In this document: positions 13,201 through 23,122 of the stretch, in pieces
How positions within the stretch are numbered: the stretch's first letter is position 1
Layout: each line of letters starts with the position of its first letter
Source: Trichuris trichiura
Lineage: Eukaryota; Nematoda; Enoplea; Trichinellida; Trichuridae
DNA: 64,000 bases
NCBI GenBank assembly: GCA_037903355.1
Contig: JBAJFE010000004.1
Location: 2,542,001-2,606,000, forward strand
Reading direction: 5' to 3'
Position numbers and translations under genes: made by a program
The notes under the pieces: generated by a model
Told to the model about the DNA's origin: nothing
Database searches by the model: none
Seen by the model: only the letters and a program-made list of their open reading frames with translations

Positions 13201-14677
13201 ATCGGCAACTCTGAGCGCTAAGTTGGCAGCTCGTTAACCGATAGTCGGGCAAACTGCTGGGCGTGAAATGGTTTTCAAAAATGTCGCTATTCCCTGTTGG
13301 TATGAATTCGAATAATCTGAGAAGTGGCTGAAAGCTTTTTCGCGGTTTTTTTCATAAATGCCAAATGATCTGATTTTGTCAGGAATGCAAAGCCGGCGAA
13401 AAAGAAGCGCCGGCTGTGCTCCACAGTTCATTTAAGCAAAATGGTAGAGGAACTGCCCGGCTATAAGAACATTTCCATTGGCGTCCAAAAGGGCGATAAG
13501 GGCAAGTTGTCTGCTGCGTCTCCACCTTTTCGACACGTCAACATTTCAGGTAAGCGAGCAGAAGAGAATGCTGAGGAATTCCATCAGCCGGAAATGCCAG
13601 GCCGGCAGCAGTGCTACGACCTTTGGACATTGAAAGAATTCACTTTGCTAGTTCGCTCCAACAGCGATGGTTTTATGAGGCGGAAGGACGCAACAGGCAT
13701 TGAGGAGACTTGCAAAGTTAGTCTGATGCCAAAAATTGAATTTCAACCTGAGCACGGCGGCGAAGTCTTACGCGCCGAAGAGTTGCGCACCTCCTATTGG
13801 AAGCTGTTTTTGAAACGTTGCAATTTGCACGTCACTGGTAGGAGAGAAGTTGTAATCGTCCAGATTGCTTTCAATTGTGTTTTCAGTTCGACTTCACTAT
13901 CTATTGGACCAAGCAATTGGCGTCGAGACCATTCAGCCTTCCGACTTTCTTTCGAAGGACATCTACAGTAGCAGACACCCATGGTACTTGCATATTATTA
14001 GTTTGTTGCGTACGGTTATTTTAATTGCAGGGTATCGGACGGGTTCAATCGGCTTCATTGGATTCTTCGACAACTTTCCCAGTACGCAAAAGCAATTGTA
14101 ACGCCGTAACGTAAAGATGTTGTTTTGGTTAACAGTTTAGACGAAGGCGCTTACCTGCTAACTCGTGACGCGTCGGCGCACAATTCCTTCTCTCTATATT
14201 CCGAAAGTGCAGACTCCGTAAAGTGGGCGGAAGTGTGAGCTGGACAATAGCGCGTATTCCAAAGTTTGTAATTTCAGCGCCGACATTCGTCTGCTGGATG
14301 AGAATCGTGAAAGAATTGCCATAAACTTGTTGGATCCGGAAGACGCCTGGCTTCGCATCGACCCCAACGTCATCCTGCAATGGCATATCATTCGTAAACA
14401 CGCTCCGGCCGCTTTTGACCCGAAGGAAACGAGTCGCGGTAGAGAAAATTTATTAATAATTTAAAAGAGGACGCCCAATGTGAGCGTCCTTTTTTTAGGC
14501 ATTACCCCTCTGGTAAGCGTGGAGCAAAAATTGGCCTCCGGCAAAGCTGGAAAGCGTAAAGCGAAAACATTGCAAAGTAAACGTCGAAAAATGCGTCGGC
14601 AGAAACACTATGCCAATGAGGAAATGCAGCCGATGGAAATGGCCGAGGAACTTCCCATTGAATCAGATGTTTTTTGA
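4203..14677 (+). CDS. ICE2: ICE2/NARG2-like little elongation complex subunit
   Basis: ICE2 is a subunit of the little elongation complex, which helps RNA polymerase II transcribe snRNA genes. Exons as read: 4203-5002, 5053-5404, 5434-5586, 5636-5770, 5838-5948, 5993-6155, 6205-6336, 10884-10971, 13437-13549, 13601-13837, 13887-13983, 14031-14105, 14136-14222, 14278-14438, 14499-14677. All phases join to 960 residues, close to the human protein as I remember it. Residues 1 to about 270 are an acidic Ser/Glu/Asp extension. The next part matches the family's N-terminal region (FGPFHSGKYDIPVYIK; VIFLLKPLVSTK). The C-terminal exons carry the NARG2_C domain (YDLWTLKEFTLLVRS, SLMPKIEFQ, DEGAYLLTRDA, DPNVILQWHI) and a basic tail. 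Two introns are very large: 6337-10883 holds an antisense histone H1 gene, and 10972-13436 an unassigned ORF cluster. Intron 5405-5433 is only 29 nt. The small exon 10884-10971 rests on phase and composition. Confidence 0.82.
6372..6484. repeat. Small inverted-repeat (MITE-like) element in ICE2 intron
   Basis: Two arms of about 27 bp face each other. The left (6372-6400) ends in TCTGTTGAACAAT and the right (6458-6484) begins with ATTGTTCAACAGA; their outer ends share TTTTACG. The spacer is about 57 bp. It lies 35 bases after the exon donor at 6337. Target duplications were not resolved. Confidence 0.6.
7391..7712. repeat. Foldback element with ~115-bp inverted arms
   Basis: The arm at 7391-7507 is the inverted copy of 7598-7712: GATGGATGAGCAATTATTAA on the left matches TTAATAATTGCTCATCCATC on the right. 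The loop (about 7508-7597) contains GCTGACGACGGGACAAG. A related single-armed copy occurs at about 16715-16835. No coding capacity. It sits in the large ICE2 intron. Confidence 0.75.
7721..9548. other. ICE2 intron sequence, no other gene seen
   Basis: AT-rich with short chance ORFs. It includes a TATTTTTATATTTTATTAC stretch near 7795. I see no supported exon. Confidence 0.5.
9549..10193 (-). CDS. Linker histone H1, nested antisense in ICE2
   Basis: Linker histones bind the nucleosome dyad and compact chromatin. This intronless frame, started at ATG 10193 (MSTPDVPASP), gives 214 residues. A short N-tail is followed by a winged-helix globular domain at about residues 36-112 (HPAYSDMVVTALRTLKEHGG, RQALLKYIMANYKV, ALKRGVATGALKLTKGTGAS). 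The rest is a Lys/Ala/Pro-rich tail with many AKKPKAPKK-type repeats, typical for H1 in length and order. An upstream in-frame Met exists, but the conserved start and the TATA box near 10309 favour 10193. The gene lies wholly inside ICE2 intron 6337-10883, on the opposite strand. I see no canonical histone 3' stem-loop close to the stop, so it may be a polyadenylated variant. Its GC content is well above its surroundings. Confidence 0.93.
   Translation of the reverse strand: MSTPDVPASPAPMKKATAGAKKPVKPRGPAKPKATSSHPAYSDMVVTALRTLKEHGGSSRQALLKYIMANYKVGTDTKMINAHIKSALKRGVATGALKLTKGTGASGRFRVGEPKGPVTKAKKPKAPKKKTTTTAAKPRAKKTTTATHVAASESSAKAKKAKKPKATKPKAAGPSKVKKPTKAAKSKAPKKPKAPKAKKPATAKPKKAPAKKTA
10306..10313 (-). 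promoter_or_regulatory. TATA box of the histone H1 gene
   Basis: On the minus strand the sequence reads CTATATAAC, about 115 bases upstream of the H1 start codon. This is a usual distance for a histone gene with a short leader. Confidence 0.55.
10972..13436. other. Second large ICE2 intron with unassigned minus-strand ORF cluster
   Basis: Between about 11727 and 12833 several minus-strand open stretches follow one another, starting from an ATG at 12833 (MAKVNRLNEADGKRLATRK). They could be exons of a second nested gene or a decayed mobile element. Composition looks more coding-like than the flanks, but I recognise no domain and could not join the pieces in one clean frame. The rest of the intron shows nothing. 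Confidence 0.3.
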
Positions 14678-17600
14678 ATTGACTGTTTGCATAAGAAGTT
14701 TTCGTTGAACAAATATATTGTTGTTGATTTGAAATTTTTCAAAAAAGTCTCCATCGAAAGAGTAAATTTGATAGGATATCCCTTAAGCAATAACCATAAT
14801 TCGTCAGCGGTGATCCAGTTACAGTATGGCGAAGTTGAATTTTCAAACGTCCAAAATAATTCGCATGTTACGCTTCCCTTTATTCGCAATCGTCCGACTA
14901 TTAATTCGCTTTTAAGTTGAAGAAACTGAATCTTGTTTCAGTTGCGGTGGAACGCGCATTCAAATTTTTTCGAATGAGCGTTTTACAGAATTTGCAATGG
15001 CGCGAAACTTTATTATCCAGCGAACAGTCGCCGTAATTATTATCAGAGTCAATTCGATTAGCGGGGAGGCGTTTGATCGCTTCAAAGCTCCTTGAACGTG
15101 TATCCCAATTCGAATTCGTACTGTATATTTACGATTTTCAGGTACAACTAAAGCTTAAAGCCCATTTCCCTGTGAGATCAGCGATTTCTGTTCTTGTTTT
15201 TAAAAAATTATGTTGCTTTTTTAATTTTTTTCCGATGCAGCAGCTTTCTCTCGTTCCTCGTCGTTCGTTTACGCCACACAAGCTTATACCAAAAGTGGAA
15301 AACACTGACGCAGCCCAATAACATACGCTTCCTTAACTTAGTGCTTTTCGATGAGGTGCTAGAAGGCCGAGGGCTACGCTAGACCGTGGAAGGTCCATTA
15401 TGATGGATTTGACACCAGCCAATGCCGTTCCCTACGAAGACGTGCTTCTTTGTGGACGCGTTAAAAAAACACCCACTCAAGAGATGCATTTCAGGCTGTT
15501 GAATTAAAACTTTCAGCCATGGTCGAAATGCGCCATTGTATACACAGTACATTAACTGAACGCAAGTAGAGCAATACAAAAAAAAATTTCAGTCCCTGTC
15601 GTTTGTGATGACTGTATGCCATGTAAGCTTAAATCAGAAGTAGTGTACTTCTTGACCAAAAAGTGTCAAACTTTATGGGACCCCTTACAGTAACAGGAAG
15701 GCGCGAGAAAGAAAAGCCCCTTTTTGGCTTCTTTTGGTCAAACAAGAACTCGTTCCTAGCCCAAGCTTGCTTACTGTACGCTCGTCGTAAACAGCGGAGA
15801 GCTTTGGCCAACAGAACTGAAATTTTTTCTTTGTATTACCTGCATTACTTTTGTCGTACTGTACGTTGCGAGCCAAATGTTCATATTCAACCAAAGCTAA
15901 AAGCTTAAATATAGGTGGAGTTTTACGCGCTCAATAGTAGTAATTTCATCTTTAATTTCAGCTCCGAGCAGCATACCTACATTCTTCAGCAGACCGTCTG
16001 TTCCGAAGCGACTGAGCGTTCTTTTCCTTGTAGTATTGCTTGCAGTAGCATAAGCGACAATTAGTGCATAGGAAAAGATGAAAAAAGGTGAAGTCGAATA
16101 GTACTTTCGGGCTACTTTTGAATAAAAAACTCGAGTCTTTTTTAATAGACGCCGATGAAGTACAGTATGTAGAAAGGAAATCAAGTTCCCTTAGTCCACC
16201 TAAGCGGTGGTACCTTAAACTAATCGCTGACTTTTTTTGTTCAAGCTTACGCTGTCTTACGGTTAGTGGAATTAACAAGATTTGATTTAGGTAAAAGATT
16301 AGGCAGCAGATTAGATTAGATTTCTAAAAAAAAGGTTCAGAAACTGCATATGCGAAACAGTTTGTGTTCGATAGCTGAAATGTTTTGGAAGCTACCTAAA
16401 AAGCATCTTCGTCATGACGCATTCGTGCATCAACAGGTGTACGTACGCCCTATCAAGTCTGATCATTCATTGTAGCCGTTTTTGTCTTCACAGTTTGAAA
16501 ATCCGTAAGCTGTGCGCAACGACTAACTATTCTTCGTCATTATAACAACGCACCGTTGCATGCAGTAACTTTTATTCTTTCTCATAGCTTGTTGTGGCGG
16601 GCGGAAAGTTAAGCACTTCTATTTATCTGTTAAGAAGAGTTGCATTTTGCAAATTTTATTTTATTTAATAAATTTTCAGACTTTTCGAAAGACAGGATGT
16701 CTTTTAACAGGCTTGAGTTGTTTCATACTGCCGACGACGGAACAAGAGCAGTTTCGAAACGTACGGTATTCACACTGTTCTGTATTTTCTCTTACAATTT
16801 GCTCATCTATTCGTTGGTAGGGCACTTTGAAGTCTACTTACAGATACATCCAACAGGCCAAACCCGTGAATCTGAAGATCTACTATGAATATTTCAGACT
16901 TATCAATTCGGCAAAAGCCCGGCAACGCAGTCTTCCAATCACGCCTTCGTTTTTTCAGCCGCCCATCATTCACACTTTGCCCGTCGGCTTTACGCATTCG
17001 TTTGGGTTGTCCGTTATCTTGACAATCATAAAACTCAGTTTTTCCAGCCGATCCTTATGGCGCCACGATTTTTAACTCATCTGCTGACGATCTAGTTTGC
17101 TTAACTCTCATCTGCGCCACGCAATCTCACAGAGTACTCGCCGAACGCCTTCTGCTTCAAGCCAATGCAGACATCGCCGTACAGAGAGTAAAATGCAGTC
17201 GAAAGTATTTTAAAAACATGATGTGCAGGTGCATTCAAATACGCGCTGCCGAAGAAACGCGCAACAAACCCTGAAGATGCGGCCGCGTTTGGCGAATCTG
17301 CCGAACTTTGACGTATTAGTCGAGCAGTCGAATTGAACACATGCAGCGAACACGTTGGCGGAATAGTTCACGGAAGAACCGAATATTCAAAAAGCAGCTT
17401 ATCTTCTAGTATGACAAGTCGGCACGGAAGCTTTTGATCGCTTTACGCATGTGCTGGCCTAATTCTTAAGCCTCTTAGCGCGCCGGCATGTCGACGATAC
17501 TTTGATCGAATAGACCAAGAGGCTATTGTGACCATCATCGCTCTCACGCAGATTCTCCTTTCGGTTAGTGAGTCGGCCGAAAACTCGATTATTTGTCCGC

Positions 17601-18793
17601 GTGGTTTGATTCATCTGTCGGTCGCTAAGATCAAAGAGTTTTGCTGACCTATGCTCAGCTATTCCAAGCGAGAATTCTTCTTTCTGAAACACCTGCTCAG
17701 CTTATCGTCTTTTAGCGTGAAGATCTCCACAGAAACGCCATTCGAAGACAGCGCCTCTTTGTTGACACGGAAAACTTGCTCAAAGCCTCCGAGTTGTCAT
17801 ACATTCTTGTCAACTTCGTTTGACCTATAAACGAACAACACGTGGCGCGCGGGAGCCTGTTTCGGCTTCGAAACATCAAAGATGACCTCTAATCGCACAC
17901 AAACACCGTCGTTTAAAACAGACAAAAGGTGTCGATGTCACAGCAACGGTGTTCACTGATATGACTGATTATTCGCCATGATTGCTAAATACGCCCGCCC
18001 ATACGACGCGGGGTCAAACATTGACTCGATTTCGAAATTTGCCTTACGCTAATACGGCACATTTCGGCGTGAAAAATTCAAGACCAATATCTCAACTCTT
18101 TCTGTTAGCAGCTGTAAAGGCTGCTAACCAGGGCCCATCGATGAACATCTAATCTGTGTCCAAACTTCACTTACAAACGCCCGTTAAAAAAACGATGCAC
18201 CGATTCGATGCCTGCGCTTTGAGAGTTGCTCTCAAGTTTCATCTTGGCAAACTGCCAACCTTTCAGTGCCAGTACAACTTTGATTTGTGCGCATCGCTCC
18301 AACAAGAGCAGCGATCGATGCTAGGCGTTTAAGGACGGGTTGGAACCATTGTCTTTTGCAGTCTTCGACCAGTCGGTGCAAAGCTCTTAAACGACGGTCA
18401 ACTTGGGGCACCTCTGCAATGCACACTAGCGACCTCTATTCGGTTGGAACATCACCTACGCTCCCGCGGCAGACGAACGCCAAACATTCTGATAAGATCG
18501 AGTGGGCTGCATCGGGTAACGGAAAATCGCGTCAAGCAAAACATCACAACGACGCGTCTCCTGTTGACTCGAAGAGATGCGTGCTCCGATTCACTTATTT
18601 AATTCGTCTAAGTCTCGCGAAGTTCGTTCACCTCAAGTCTCAGCGTTACAAGCCTATTATGGGTGGGTGGGTGCGCAAGTTACCTTGAAAATAACAAATA
18701 CGTTTCAGTCCTTTCGAAGTTGGTGCTAAGTGAAATAACATGTAAACAAGAACTTGGTACATCTTGAAGGCGATTATGTGCAGTTCAGCTTCA
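14678..18793. other. Intergenic, no firm gene
   Basis: Holds short ORFs only. The part from about 17100 to 18700 is richer in GC and has several 60-130 residue open stretches on both strands, none recognisable. It may be an old mobile element remnant. A copy of the foldback repeat lies at 16715-16835. Confidence 0.45.
16715..16835. repeat. Second copy of the 7.4-kb foldback repeat
   Basis: Shares the order of motifs with the loop and right arm at 7545-7650: GACGACGGAACAAG, then TTCGAAACGTACG, then TTGCTCATCTATTCGTTGG and GTAGGGCA. The left arm is not evident here, so it is a partial or rearranged copy. Confidence 0.6.
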
Positions 18794-21280
18794 TTACCAA
18801 CCGTTGTCTTCCAATTCAATCTCGTCCGTCACCTCTTCCTTCTCTTTTGTGGTCACCGTTGTACGGTCGAAGTCGTCACTGCGACGATCATCGAACGAGT
18901 TAACAAAACCGCTTTCTTGAGAGTAGTTGTCTTGTTGGTGCTGCTGCGATCGAGTTGCAAAGCCGTCATTACGAGACGTCAGAAAATCGGGCACCTCCTG
19001 CTCGCACAACCGTAAAGTTTCGACCAATTCGGACGCCAAAGCCGCGTCCGTCACTTCGTCATAAAAACTCGTCGCTTTTCCGGGATTCCCAACACGGCCA
19101 GTACGCCCTATGCGATGTACGTAGTCGTCGATTGACGACGGAAGGTCGTAGTTGACAACCAAATCCACTCCGGCGATGTCCAGCCCGCGAGCTGCCACTT
19201 CGGTAGCAATAAGCACGTTGTTCGCTCCGCTTTTGAAACCGCGAAGTGCCGTTTCGCGTTGCATTTGTTCTCGATCGCCGTGTATGCTTGTAGTACGCCA
19301 TCCCGTATGGGCCAACGAAGCGGCCACAAAATCGGCAACCCGTTTGCGGCCGACGAAAACCAGTATTTTCGCGTTGGGATTATTGTCGAACCTTTCGCCA
19401 AGTATTTTTTCCAGCTTCGCCTGCTTCTCCGCCATGGTGACCGGCAAGACCTCTTGGGTTATGTCCTTATTTGCACCTCCAAGATTGCCGACAATTTGAA
19501 AGATGAAATCGCTTTTCAAAAATTCCTTTGCTATTGACTGGATGGCCGGTGGAAAAGTCGCTGAGAACATCATTGTTTGATGCTCAATGGACTCCAGCTG
19601 CTGGGCTATGAAACGGAAGTCGTTCTCGAAGCCCATATCCAGCAGGCGGTCCGCTTCGTCCACAACGAAGTACCGACAGCCCGATAATTGAATATAACCA
19701 CGTTTTATAAAGTCGCACAGCCGACCAGGCGTTCCTACCACTATGTCGCAGCCCTTCCTGATCGACTGGCTCTGATACATCACGCTTACACCGCCGTAGA
19801 CTGCCACTGTACGGTATTGGGTTTCCCGCAAAAAATTCATGCCAACGGTGTTTATCTGAATGGCTAATTCTCTGGTGGGCACCAGCACCAAAGCAGTGCA
19901 CCGCCGACTGCTTAGTCCATCATTGTTCTTCACAATACTGTCTAATATCGGCAGTAGATAAACAGCCGTCTTACCAGAGCCAGTCTGAGCGCACGCCATG
20001 TAGTCGCGACCGGCCGTCACCACCGGAATGCCGTAGCGCTGGATAACCGTGGGTACATTTATGTCCGACTTTTTTAAGTGTTCCATGATAAGCTCATGGA
20101 AGTTGGCTTCTCGAAACGATTCCATCGGTTCGGGACAGTCTTTTCCGATGGTCTCAACTTTGGCCCTCAGCTGATTTTCAAAATTTACACCAGCTCTTAT
20201 GTGCATTCGCATTTCTTCTTCTGTCATTTCGCTGGGCACATAATTGACTGGCGGTTTTGGCTGGCCCTGCGTTGCTTCGCGCCTTTCAAACGAACCGGCC
20301 GAGTTGTCCTCCCTTCCGCGACTTCGACCACGACCACGGAAACCACCGCCGTCTTCGAAGGAACCCCTTCCTCTGTAAGCTCTGTCGCGACCGCTGAAGC
20401 TGTAATCGTCATCGTAGTTTCGATTGTTGTCTCGAAAACCTCGACCGTCGTTTCGACGACGGTCGTTGCCAAAACTGTCTTTCGAGTAGTCATCATTGTT
20501 ATCTCGTTCGCCTGAGCCGAAACCACCTCCGAAATCATCGTGACTTTGAAATCCACCTCCGAAATCATCGTTACTTCGAAATCCTCCTCCTCTTCCACCG
20601 TATCTGTCTCCGTCATTGCTGCGGTCGCTAAAACCGCGATTACGGCCATCGTTGCTTCTATTGTCGTACTGGAAATTGCGACCACGACCACGTCGCATAC
20701 CATCCTGGTTGCGGCTGAACGTATCATCATTACCACTCCTGCGAAAATTGCTGCCGTCGTCATTCTCGTACGACGAAAAAGGACGAGAACGTTCACGACG
20801 ACCGTAGCTGTCTTCATTACCGTTGAAACGATCGCCACCACCATAACGATCATTGTCACGATTAGACTCACCGCGGAAATTGCGACCGGATCCTCTTCCT
20901 CTATAGCCCCGGCCGCTGAAGCCCCCGCTACGGTCAGAGTCACGGTAATCGTCGCGCGTATTACTGTCAAAGCCATAACTAAAGTCGCCATTTCTGTCAT
21001 TTTTTCGAAAACCGTCTCCGCTGTCTGCGTTTCGAAAACCAGAGCCACCGCCTCTTGAGTGTGAGCCGCTGAATCCACTGTCGCGTCCATCGCCATCGGA
21101 CTCGCCACCAAAGCGTCCATAGTTTCTTTCGTATCCGCCGCCGCCGCGAGACCGCTGGTTACCGGAATAACCACCAAATCGCCTTCCACCACCGCCAGTG
21201 TCTCTGCTCCTATTTTCATAGCCGTCGTCGTCAAAACCACCCGAGTCAAAACCGAACTTTTCAGCCATTATTGTAAACAA
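18794..21280 (-). CDS. Vasa/PL10-type DEAD-box RNA helicase
   Basis: A single open frame of 828 residues from ATG 21280. Residues 1 to about 330 are a low-complexity RG/FG/Gly-Asp-Asn-Ser region with many RGG and GRG motifs, of the kind that drives germ-granule condensation and is methylated by PRMTs. The helicase core follows in the usual order: ACAQTGSGKT (about 431), PTRELA, TPGR, VDEADRLLDMGFE (about 540), SAT, IHGDR, ARGLDI and HRIGRTGRVG (about 727). The segment VGNLGGAN and the acidic C-terminus ending in Trp fit the Vasa (DDX4)/PL10 (DDX3) subfamily. I lean to Vasa, whose germline role is RNA remodelling, but PL10/LAF-1 cannot be excluded. No CCHC knuckles are seen, unlike C. elegans GLH proteins. 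It is intronless among intron-rich neighbours, so a retrocopy origin is possible, but the frame is intact. Confidence 0.93.
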   Translation of the reverse strand: MFTIMAEKFGFDSGGFDDDGYENRSRDTGGGGRRFGGYSGNQRSRGGGGYERNYGRFGGESDGDGRDSGFSGSHSRGGGSGFRNADSGDGFRKNDRNGDFSYGFDSNTRDDYRDSDRSGGFSGRGYRGRGSGRNFRGESNRDNDRYGGGDRFNGNEDSYGRRERSRPFSSYENDDGSNFRRSGNDDTFSRNQDGMRRGRGRNFQYDNRSNDGRNRGFSDRSNDGDRYGGRGGGFRSNDDFGGGFQSHDDFGGGFGSGERDNNDDYSKDSFGNDRRRNDGRGFRDNNRNYDDDYSFSGRDRAYRGRGSFEDGGGFRGRGRSRGREDNSAGSFERREATQGQPKPPVNYVPSEMTEEEMRMHIRAGVNFENQLRAKVETIGKDCPEPMESFREANFHELIMEHLKKSDINVPTVIQRYGIPVVTAGRDYMACAQTGSGKTAVYLLPILDSIVKNNDGLSSRRCTALVLVPTRELAIQINTVGMNFLRETQYRTVAVYGGVSVMYQSQSIRKGCDIVVGTPGRLCDFIKRGYIQLSGCRYFVVDEADRLLDMGFENDFRFIAQQLESIEHQTMMFSATFPPAIQSIAKEFLKSDFIFQIVGNLGGANKDITQEVLPVTMAEKQAKLEKILGERFDNNPNAKILVFVGRKRVADFVAASLAHTGWRTTSIHGDREQMQRETALRGFKSGANNVLIATEVAARGLDIAGVDLVVNYDLPSSIDDYVHRIGRTGRVGNPGKATSFYDEVTDAALASELVETLRLCEQEVPDFLTSRNDGFATRSQQHQQDNYSQESGFVNSFDDRRSDDFDRTTVTTKEKEEVTDEIELEDNGW

Positions 21281-23120
21281 GCGTGCAAGGCGTTAGAAAC
21301 CTACAAACGAAAACACGAACGCATCAACAACGCGCCTAAGCTGGCAAGTAACGAACAAGCTCGCGCAAAGGAAGCAACACTATGCGACTGAACGGCAAAA
21401 GCGTTCAGCGCCGATCAGGGCTGCTTCAGATAAACGCCTAGCACCCACGCGATCGACTATTAAAAAGCAGTGTCGTACTATCTTACCAGCCGCCGCGTTC
21501 GACGGAGCAGAAAATGAAAAAACGCGAACCGAACAAGTAGGAGAAAAAACCGTCGAAGCCGAAGACGGCCAACGCAAAGAGCAAAGTCGACTGGAAACGT
21601 CGGAGTAGTACAGACGAACTATCGTTCGGAAATGAAGCGACCGACCGTTCACGATAAGCAAAACACCGTACACTGCGATGACAGACGAACACCGTACACT
21701 GCAAACGCTGCGCTTAAGAACCTGAGCACACTTTAAGAAGCTCCGTCGAGCGTTCACATAATGGGCTGCTGGTGGAGGAAATACGATATTTTTTGAAATT
21801 TTGCTCGCCAACAACTACTATTCCGCCGCGCAGCTGGCCGAATACGATGCCAAATTTTGAACTACGTAACCGTCGCTTTGATCGTTGTATTACAGTTAAA
21901 CTCTACCTGAAAATCATCAAGAATACCTTTGCCTTCGGTTGTGTAACAATGCTTTACGGCTTGTCAAAATTGGTCAACTCAACTCGCCCTACCTGTTAAT
22001 GCATAAAAGTCTTTTTTTTTGTAACGGCAGTTCAATTGCAGGAAAGGAAGAAAAGCTGCGAAATCGTTTCACGCGGTTTAACGAGACCAGGTTACTCCTA
22101 CGCGTCCATTGGGAGGATGGAGTGGCAAGGTAACTTTTTGGCAAATTTATTTTTCTTTTTCTATTTATTTACTAAAAATTTCATCGAGGCTTTTTACATG
22201 GTCGCAAGAGCGGAGAGCCTTTTTTCGCGCGGGATAATCTGTTGATAAACAAAGGGCAATGTTGAAGTTAGCGAAACCTGTCTGGTTACTCGGTCTGGCT
22301 ATTGCGCTATTGGCACACTGCCAAATCGACATCAGTGGCCTACAAAAAATGCTGACGCCCAACGAGCATTAAGTGACTGTAAGAAACGTAAAATGACCCA
22401 GCTTAAAATCTTTTGACGACCTGGCATATCATTGCCTAAAGATCGTTGGATATTTTCTGCTAACGAAGTGCCCAGCGTTAAAATAGCTTCGTAGGGACTA
22501 AAAAGAAGAGTTTGAAAAAAAAATGAAGTGTATTTGGCAGATAAAATGCGCATAGGCTTTTGAAAATCGTTCTTAGACGTTGGACTCTTTTAAGGAGGGG
22601 AAATAAGCTATGCTGCTAAGAGTAGGATCTATTGGAGAGCAGATTTTCATACTACGCTTAGCACAAGGAAAAGTAGGACCATTTCAGGGTTTCTCGGGCG
22701 GTTTCAAAGCAGTCTTTGAGGGACTGACTTGTTCCAGCAGCGCTCTGCTATTTTAGGTTACGCATAGCTGTGGTTTTTGCTTGCCTGCTCCTGCTTCTGT
22801 TGTTTGTTTTTCAAGTTAGGGAACCACCTACAGGTGCGGGTTATTTAAAGAAAATGGAATAGATTTTTTTGTCTCATCGTCTTAGAAATGCAGGTTCCGT
22901 TTCGACAAGCAATCCTTTAATTTGTTGTGCCTTTACTGGGTAGCATTTCGGTCACCGTTTTCTTGCCCTTACGTAAATCTAAACCAACACATAAGCCTTA
23001 TACTTAGGCTTAGGCTTAGGTAAGAGTAGGGCAGGATGACCGGCAAACTTACAGTACGACCATGGGGCGGCTGGGAGACAAGAACCGCTATTTAAGTTTT
23101 TTTCTAAAACTTTTTTACAG
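21281..23120. other. Intergenic / Dicer upstream region
   Basis: Probably holds the helicase promoter and the unresolved 5' exons or leader of the Dicer-like gene. Short ORFs near 21380-21814 are not supported. A TTAGGC palindromic repeat occupies about 22965-23060. Confidence 0.45.
22965..23060. repeat. TTAGGC palindromic repeat, short copy
   Basis: Contains three telomere-type units (CTTAGGCTTAGGCTTAGG) and ends in GCCGG-type sequence CCGGCAAACTTACAGTA. That is the reverse complement of the start TACTGTAAGTTTGCCGG of the copy at 55060. The short copy therefore shows the terminal inversion of the family. Confidence 0.7.
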
Positions 23121-23122
23121 GA

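Noticed and set aside
17101..18688. Cluster of 60-133 residue ORFs on both strands
   Set aside because: No domain, no consistent strand or splice logic; higher GC alone makes longer chance ORFs.
20224..21249. 341-residue ORF overlapping the helicase, and plus-strand mirror ORFs at 20078-20515 and 20540-21058
   Set aside because: They lie in other frames of the helicase's low-complexity RG region. Their Thr/Val/Ala/Ile runs are by-products of repeated codons.
22965..23060. True telomere or chromosome end
   Set aside because: Only two or three TTAGGC units, in a palindrome, repeated at several internal sites and flanked by genes.
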